In this document: positions 35,261 to 40,287 of the stretch, one piece after another | How positions within the stretch are numbered: position 1 is the stretch's first letter | Layout: every line of letters begins with the position of its first letter | DNA from: Singulisphaera sp. | Lineage (GTDB): Bacteria; Planctomycetota; Planctomycetia; Isosphaerales; Isosphaeraceae | Reading direction: 5' to 3' | Assembly (NCBI GenBank): GCA_027451445.1 | Contig: DAIDJG010000392.1 | Span: 1 to 40,287, forward strand | Length of the DNA stretch: 40,287 nt | The notes under the pieces: model-generated | Databases searched by the model: none | The model's input: only the letters and a program-made list of their open reading frames with translations | What the model was told of the DNA's origin: nothing | Made by a program: the position numbers and the translations under genes

Positions 35261-37459
35261 TTATTCCTGAGGAAGTCCTCGCTGAGCGCGCTCAGCCTGG
35301 GAAAGTGTCTGTTCAACCTGGGTCAGCAAGGGCGTTCCTTCGAGGTTGGCGTCACGAGCCACACGCTCGAGAGTTGGGCGCAGCCGGCGATCGTCGAGTG
35401 CGATGAGGACCCGGAGCGCCACGTCGCGAACGGCGGGCGACGCATCGGAGTCCGCCAGCAGCGCGGCGAGACGTTCGCGGATGGCGTCGTCGTTGTGCTC
35501 GGCGTGATCGAGAAGCTGGGCGGCGGCGCGAGCGGCGGCGATGACGATTTCATCACGGCGCGAGCTGAGGGCCTCGCGCACGATCGGCAGGGCTTCGGCC
35601 GCGCGCAGGTCGCCGAGCGCGATCAACGCGGAGTCGGCCAGCGGATCGCCAGGGGTGCGCGCGATCTTGAGGAGCTGGGGGACGATATCTTGCTGGTCGA
35701 GCTTCGCCAGGACGCGGATTGCGGGGGCGTTCCAGGCGAGGTCGTTGCTGGTTTGCCAGCTGCGACGCAGCTCGGGGATCGCCTTCGGATCGCCGATCGC
35801 CGCGACGGCGGCGACGGCCTCTTCACGCAGTGTGGTTTGCGACAGATGCTCCAGGGCGACGGTGTAGCCCTCATGGAAGCCGTGGCGTCCAAGGAATGCC
35901 ACGAGCCGGAGCTTGCGCGAGACGTCGGCCTCCTCGTCGAGATGGGGCCAGAGCGCGCTCGCGGCCTCGTCGGTGTCGATCTTACGCAGGGCTTCCATCG
36001 CGTAGGACCGAACGGGGAATAGCTGAGGATCGAGCAGCGTCGACACGATGGGGATCAGGCGCGCGTCGGCAACGTTGGCACACGATTCGGCGAAGGCAAG
36101 ACGCTCGCGAGGGCCGAGCGAGCGTTTCCAGGCTTTCAGGAGCGCCGGGGTGGCCGTCTCCCGAGGGAGTTGTCCCAGCAAGGTGAGCTCGACGCTCACG
36201 TCGAGCCCTGCGTCGTGTTTACGTTCAATGCGATTGGCGACCAGGTCGGCGGCCTTGGGGGCATCGAGGCGAACGAGCGCTCGGCCGGCAACGTCCTGGA
36301 TGCTGTCCGGGGCATCGAGAAGCAAGGTTTCGTAGGTGCGCGAGACCTCGGCGCCTCCCACCGACGCCGGGAGCGTACCGAGCACATGGAGCCGTGCTGT
36401 GAGCTCGGCGAACGTTGCGGCGGGTTGCTTCGCGTTGCGCCACGCCAGGGCCGTCGGCGTACGCAGCAACGCCGGTGCGCCCGCTGCGCCGAGCGCGTTG
36501 ATCAACGCGACCCGGACGCCGAGGTCGGGGCCAGAGTCGGCCAGGGCGGCGGCCAGCGCCACGGCGGACTCGGTCTGGAATCGGTTTGGGTCCGGTGCTC
36601 CGCGATCGGCGCGCGGACTGGGGATGGCGCCGAGCATTGCCCCGAGCGTCTTGGCGGCAACCTCGCGGATCGCTGGTGAGCCTGTTTTCAGGTGGGGCAA
36701 GACCGCCTCGGCGATCGCCGGATCCTGCGCCGCGGGAAGCGCGCGCCGTCCCAGGGCGAGGAGCAATGGGGCCGCGTCGCGGCCTTTCGCCCCTTTCAAT
36801 CCATCGCGAAGCAACGCGACCCTCTCGGCGCGGTCGCGCTTGCGCATTGTCGCGATCAGTACATCAACAGCCGCAAGCAACGGGTCGTCCTTGCTGTCGA
36901 GGCGAGGGATCGACTGGGCAAGCGTTGCAACACCGCTGCAGTTGCAATTGAAATAACCCTGACCCTGCCGGCCGAGCAGCACCAGCATGAGCTGACCTCG
37001 TTCGAGTCGATCGGCCCCTTCGGCGAACCGATAGATTCCCAGGTCCTGGCCCGTCATCAACAACTCGGTGCGGGCGAAGATCCCCTTGAGCACGCGAATG
37101 GGCTCAAGGCGATATTGCTGTGTTACCTGCACGTTCTGGCCGCCGTGGATGATCTTGGTCTCGGTGACGTCTACGAGCCGCACGGCCAGAACGAGCTCAG
37201 CCTGCGCGACGGCAGGCTCCAGGTCGAGGATCCCCGTCCGTGCCGTGGGATCAAGCAGGGGCAAGAGGATTCTATGAGGCGGGATGAACCCCACATCCTG
37301 CTCGAGTGAGAGGGGTGGCAAAGACCTCCGGCCCTTGACCTGACCCCGGGTTGATGCTGTGAGGGCAGCGCAAGCTACAGTCGCTATCCCAAGGACCCAC
37401 AGTGGACCACCGAGTTGGAAACGGCACGTCGGCGGCTTCCCCGAGCCTGTGTCGAACAT
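35261..37459 (-). CDS. Secreted HEAT-repeat protein
   Basis: A 732-residue protein from ATG 37459 (GGGGAG nine bases upstream). A hydrophobic segment at about residues 18-36 (LWVLGIATVACAALTAST) is probably a signal peptide or anchor. Residues about 60-190 form a beta-rich N-terminal domain with a CNC motif (YFNCNCSG). From about 220 to the end it is alpha-helical HEAT/PBS-type repeats (GSPAIREVAAKTLGAMLG; SRRDEIVIAAARAAAQLLDH). Such solenoids serve as protein-binding scaffolds, and planctomycetes encode many secreted ones. It converges with the plus-strand gene ending at 35109. Confidence 0.85.
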   Translation of the reverse strand: MFDTGSGKPPTCRFQLGGPLWVLGIATVACAALTASTRGQVKGRRSLPPLSLEQDVGFIPPHRILLPLLDPTARTGILDLEPAVAQAELVLAVRLVDVTETKIIHGGQNVQVTQQYRLEPIRVLKGIFARTELLMTGQDLGIYRFAEGADRLERGQLMLVLLGRQGQGYFNCNCSGVATLAQSIPRLDSKDDPLLAAVDVLIATMRKRDRAERVALLRDGLKGAKGRDAAPLLLALGRRALPAAQDPAIAEAVLPHLKTGSPAIREVAAKTLGAMLGAIPSPRADRGAPDPNRFQTESAVALAAALADSGPDLGVRVALINALGAAGAPALLRTPTALAWRNAKQPAATFAELTARLHVLGTLPASVGGAEVSRTYETLLLDAPDSIQDVAGRALVRLDAPKAADLVANRIERKHDAGLDVSVELTLLGQLPRETATPALLKAWKRSLGPRERLAFAESCANVADARLIPIVSTLLDPQLFPVRSYAMEALRKIDTDEAASALWPHLDEEADVSRKLRLVAFLGRHGFHEGYTVALEHLSQTTLREEAVAAVAAIGDPKAIPELRRSWQTSNDLAWNAPAIRVLAKLDQQDIVPQLLKIARTPGDPLADSALIALGDLRAAEALPIVREALSSRRDEIVIAAARAAAQLLDHAEHNDDAIRERLAALLADSDASPAVRDVALRVLIALDDRRLRPTLERVARDANLEGTPLLTQVEQTLSQAERAQRGLPQE

Positions 37460-38022
37460 CGTTCACATCTCCCCTGGAAGGAATGAAAGGAATGAAGGTT
37501 CGGTGCGTCGTCGGGTGTCCCCGACGGCTGCTTCCGCGACGAAATGACGGCGAATTCGCATCTATAATTCTTAGCGCGTGTTATCGCGCGACGGTCTCTA
37601 AATAACATTGCATGAACATAAAATATATTATAAGGCATGCTGGTGTCATGTCTCCCCGACCCCAGCCACCTCGTGTGGCTGGTGAAGGAGGTCTCCGGCT
37701 AGTCGTCGTGGTGCCGTGTTTTGCCGACCCCAGCCACCTTGTGTGGCTGGTGAAGGAGGTCTCCGGCTAGAGACGGGCGACCGCTAGCCAGCGACCTCCT
37801 TCACCACCCGCACAAGGCGAGTGGGGTCGTACGTACCTGGGCAACGTGTCTAGCCAATGACCTCCTTCACCATCCCCACAAGGCGGGTGGGGTCGTGTGA
37901 TGGCGTGCGATGCATCGCATCTCGGGCCAAACGCAGCGGGTGCAGACAGCATGCGACTTGCCCAAACCAAAGCCGTGCGTCCAGACGCGTCCCAAGCTAC
38001 CGCAAGGTTATTCAGATGACGC
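37460..38022. other. Repeat-rich intergenic region
   Basis: This 563-base region has no gene. From 37500 to 37650 it is AT-rich with a small hairpin (GCGCG-TGTTAT-CGCGC near 37573) and a TATAAT on the minus strand (37627-37632) lacking a properly spaced -35. From 37657 to 37895 it carries the four-copy hairpin array described separately. The last 120 bases show nothing recognisable. Confidence 0.6.
37657..37895. repeat. Four-copy hairpin repeat array, two direct plus two inverted
   Basis: Four ungapped 46-base copies: 37657-37702 and 37725-37770 in plus orientation, 37784-37829 and 37850-37895 in minus. Each has an 8-bp inner hairpin with a 5-base loop (CTTGT or CTCGT), an invariant TGAAGGAGGTC, four variable bases and GCTAG. 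Outer GACC and GGTC segments can also pair. Stem bases differ between copies yet mostly keep pairing: CCAGCCAC/GTGGCTGG in copies 1-2, CCACTCGC/GCGGGTGG in copy 3. Copy 4 keeps six of eight pairs. The array as a whole is also a large palindrome. Confidence 0.85.
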
Positions 38023-39237
38023 TCAGCGCTCGCAGCGGCAGTCTTCCTGAGCGCTCCGCTCGAGACCGTGATTCACACCCAATTCCGCCCAGAGCGCGTT
38101 CAACTCGGCCTGCGATAACCCCTGGCTCGTGTTCGGACAACTCAAATTCAGGCTGTGGTGCGTGTGAGGAACTCCGGTCGAGAGCTCTTGAGGCGTGCTT
38201 GCTGAGACGAGGTCCAATCGTGCGGAACTGCTCAACAAGACGACGGCCGCGCAGAGTGTCAGGGCCGTAGAGACCGCGCGCACGCAGAGGGACCAGGGTT
38301 TTGGACAGGTCGGCTCAACGCAGAACTTACCGTTAAGAAGCAGCGTGATGCGCTTCGTCAGCATCGATGACCGCCCCCACAAGCCGAGCGACGGGGCGAG
38401 CATGCTCGCGGCACGCCCGCCAGTTCGGGACCAGGAGAGCAAGGCTTCGGCGTAGGCGATCCGCCCTTCGCGTGCAGCGGCTTCCGCGTCGGCCAGCAGC
38501 TCCTGGTCGGCACGGATCGCGCGGCGAAGCCAGGCGTACAACGGATGCGCGAAGAGCAACGGCAGCAAGAGCCGGCTCAGCGCAAGCGTCCAGAGATCGC
38601 CGTTGCGGATGTGTGCCCACTCGTGTGCGAGCGCCGCCTCAATGCGGCTCACCGGCTCTGACTTGGCAAATCGCGTGGGAAGAACAATGGATGGCCGGAT
38701 CAGCCCCACGGCGACCGGATGACAGACCGTCGCACTCACGACCAGCCGGGGAGCCCTCGCTCCGTCGTCGACGACTCGATTCAAGATCTGTATGACCTTA
38801 TCGGGCACTCCGCTCGCTGACCGAGCCAGCCGGCCCGACGCGATCGCGCCGAGGCCCAACCATGCGACCATCGCGCCCGACCCGCCTGCGAACGCGACGA
38901 AGATTGCCGTAAGTGAGTTTGAAGGCCGGTTCGGAGCAGGTGTCGTTATCGTCGAAACGTGCAATGCGGAGGGCTCGGGGCAACACCCGCCTGTCCAGCG
39001 CGCCGTGCTCGTGATCCTTGGTTTGCTCTCGCGCTGCGGAACTGACCGTGTTCCTCTGGCAACAGCGGTGATCGGGACGAGCAGCACGAGGGAGACAAGT
39101 GCCGAGCGCGCGACGACCAATCGACGCGCTGGCTGTCGGAGCATAAGCATGATCAAGCCTGTCACGGTCAGGACGACCGTCGAGAGCAGGTACACCTCTG
39201 CCAGCCAGGCCCCGGCCGGTCGGATCCACGAGCTCAT
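38023..39237 (-). CDS. M56-family (BlaR1/MecR1-like) membrane metallopeptidase
   Basis: A 404-residue membrane protein from ATG 39237 (GGAGGG five bases upstream), overlapping the repressor gene by four bases (ATGA). Transmembrane segments appear at about 10-32, 40-60, 108-132, 225-245 and 310-330. The zinc site HEWAH (about residue 203, in AALAHEWAHIRNGDLWTL) and the downstream DQELLADAEAA helix match the M56 family. There is no C-terminal penicillin-binding sensor domain as in true BlaR1; instead a short tail ends in CRCER. In this family the peptidase senses a signal and triggers cleavage of the paired BlaI-type repressor. The stimulus is unknown. Confidence 0.88.
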   Translation of the reverse strand: MSSWIRPAGAWLAEVYLLSTVVLTVTGLIMLMLRQPARRLVVARSALVSLVLLVPITAVARGTRSVPQRESKPRITSTARWTGGCCPEPSALHVSTITTPAPNRPSNSLTAIFVAFAGGSGAMVAWLGLGAIASGRLARSASGVPDKVIQILNRVVDDGARAPRLVVSATVCHPVAVGLIRPSIVLPTRFAKSEPVSRIEAALAHEWAHIRNGDLWTLALSRLLLPLLFAHPLYAWLRRAIRADQELLADAEAAAREGRIAYAEALLSWSRTGGRAASMLAPSLGLWGRSSMLTKRITLLLNGKFCVEPTCPKPWSLCVRAVSTALTLCAAVVLLSSSARLDLVSASTPQELSTGVPHTHHSLNLSCPNTSQGLSQAELNALWAELGVNHGLERSAQEDCRCER

Positions 39238-39662
39238 CGTGTCCCTCCTTGCTTGTCTTTGCCGCCCCCTTGCCCACGCCTCATGGTTTGTTGTTTGACC
39301 TCGGCGATCATACGTTCGAGGTTCTCCAGTTCCTCGAGGCTCGGCCGCTTCGACTGAAGCGCCCGGGCGACGTACTCGCCGAGTGCCCCGTCGAAGACCC
39401 GGTCGAGGAACCCTCCCGCGAGCCGCCGAAAGACGCTGTCGCGCCGGACTTTCGCGTAGTACGCATAGGCCTTGCCGGCGGCCTCGTGGCCGACGAGTCC
39501 CTTTTCCTCCATGGTCTGGAGCAGGCTGAGGACGGTCGTATAAGCCAGGTCCCCATCCGTGGGTCGCAGCTCCGCGTAGATCTCCCGTACCGTGGCCTTG
39601 CCCCGGGACCAGAGAACTTTGAGCGCTTCCAGCTCTCGGCTGGTCGGCAGCGTTTCCGACAT
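39234..39662 (-). CDS. BlaI/MecI-family transcriptional repressor
   Basis: A 142-residue protein from ATG 39662 (AGGAG with a six-base spacer). The N-terminal winged helix (residues about 5-75: SRELEALKVLWSRGKATVRE, then YTTVLSLLQTMEEKGLVGHE) and the helical dimerisation part (GGFLDRVFDGALGEYVARAL) match BlaI/MecI. It is likely to bind its own promoter region and be inactivated when the M56 peptidase, encoded by the overlapping next gene, is activated. The C-terminal tail is basic and Gly-rich (RRGQGGGKDKQGGTR), longer than needed for dimerisation. Confidence 0.92.
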   Translation of the reverse strand: MSETLPTSRELEALKVLWSRGKATVREIYAELRPTDGDLAYTTVLSLLQTMEEKGLVGHEAAGKAYAYYAKVRRDSVFRRLAGGFLDRVFDGALGEYVARALQSKRPSLEELENLERMIAEVKQQTMRRGQGGGKDKQGGTR

Positions 39663-39703
39663 ATCGATCTCCTACCAGGTCGATTCGTGCATCGACGTCT
39701 CCT

Positions 39704-39732
39704 ATAGTACTGCCCGACCCGTAGGTTGGCAA
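39704..39732 (-). promoter_or_regulatory. Sigma-70-type promoter of the BlaI/M56 operon
   Basis: On the minus strand TTGCCA (39727-39732) and TACTAT (39704-39709) are separated by exactly 17 bases, about 40 bases before the repressor start codon. The -10 overlaps the small palindrome AGTACT, and GACGTC lies just downstream; either could be part of the repressor's operator, but no classical TACA/TGTA dyad is obvious. Confidence 0.65.
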
Positions 39733-39739
39733 GAGAGAC

Positions 39740-40287
39740 GGTCCGACAGAACTCTGGGATGACGCGTGGACACCGTGTGCCACCCAACGAGCCCCGCTCT
39801 ATCTTCGCCCTTTACCAGTCAAGACCGAGTTGCCCCAGGGCGATGAGGATGATGGATGAGTGTTAATATGGTGTAATATAGAGAATTTTATATATAAATG
39901 TCACTATAATCGTATTATTCTGTAACGAGCCATGGCTCGTTTTCGTGGCAGCACCGGCAACGGTAGGGACTGACCGTCAAGCCCCAGGACGAGAAGAGTC
40001 GACTAAAAATCGAGCTCCCAATGCACGTCCTGGCGTCCTTACGGCGTCATGCAGGTTGAAGAGATGGTAGCAACCAGAGAAAGCTTAACGCCAGCACCGA
40101 AATTGCATGTTCTTCCTTTTTCCTACGTTTTTTTCCTCTTTTGACCAAAAGATGATATCTTAGAGTAAACCTCTAGTTACCGGCTGTTCGGGAGGGATTC
40201 ACGAGTCTTCTTTGCACAGCATAGAGCTTCACAAATCCTTCAGATGATCCGCTCTGGCGCTCGCCCGGTCGAGGACCAAACCGAGCC
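39740..40287. other. Non-coding right end with AT-rich island and palindrome
   Basis: I see no gene in these 548 bases. An AT-rich island (about 39850-39925, containing several TATA-like runs and a TATAAT at 39905-39910) ends in an 18-base perfect palindrome AACGAGCCATGGCTCGTT (39924-39941) followed by TTTCG. Further right, T-rich stretches (about 40115-40145) and another AT-rich patch precede a gene that probably begins beyond the edge. Confidence 0.55.

Noticed and set aside
35198-36022. Plus-strand open frame opposite the HEAT-repeat gene
   Set aside because: The minus strand encodes regular HEAT repeats with a good start; the plus frame has no motif and low-complexity content.
37657-37895. 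CRISPR array
   Set aside because: Only four units, in two orientations, with 20-21 base gaps and no cas genes; each unit is itself a hairpin.

Overview
The window looks like a chromosomal segment of a GC-rich planctomycete, probably the Isosphaera/Gemmata side of Planctomycetota. This rests on four things: a giant modular surface protein built from haemagglutinin-like, FG-GAP/VCBS, cadherin and bacterial Ig repeats; a small secreted protein whose N-terminus carries an LEPR-XLL-type motif (LEQRETPSS); many long, structured intergenic repeats; and a flagellar flhA-flhF-flhG-fliA block. Assignment below phylum is inference.

Layout. (1) 1-14995, +: the 3' part of one gene of more than 14.9 kb, open at the left edge, for a secreted calcium-dependent adhesin-like protein. 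(2) 15214-22502, +: a DUF4139 protein, a bestrophin-type channel, a one-helix membrane protein of unknown role, a DUF6174-like lipoprotein overlapping a class I methyltransferase, a small membrane protein and the LEPR-XLL-type protein. (3) 22933-28542, -: the flagellar block, transcribed flhA>flhF>flhG>fliA. (4) 28978-29760, +: a soluble sensor histidine kinase divergent from flhA. (5) 29911-35109, mostly +: an FAH-family enzyme, an antitoxin without a visible toxin, a small hypothetical (-), trpS, a TPR lipoprotein and a secreted protein made of three copies of one domain. (6) 35261-37459, -: a secreted HEAT-repeat protein. (7) 37460-38022: repeats, including a 2+2 head-to-head hairpin array. 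(8) 38023-39662, -: a BlaI-type repressor and M56 peptidase pair with a clear promoter. (9) 39740-40287: non-coding, with an AT-rich island.

The functional units are the flagellar block (export gate, polar-placement GTPase and ATPase, flagellar sigma factor; possibly with the neighbouring kinase) and the BlaI/M56 signalling pair. The rest are mostly single genes separated by repeats.

The points most worth following up are the hairpin array at 37657-37895, whose copies show compensatory stem changes beside a perfect Shine-Dalgarno core; an FlhG whose P-loop lysine is replaced by threonine; the two seven-unit FG-GAP blocks in the giant protein; and the number of unrelated inverted-repeat families between genes.
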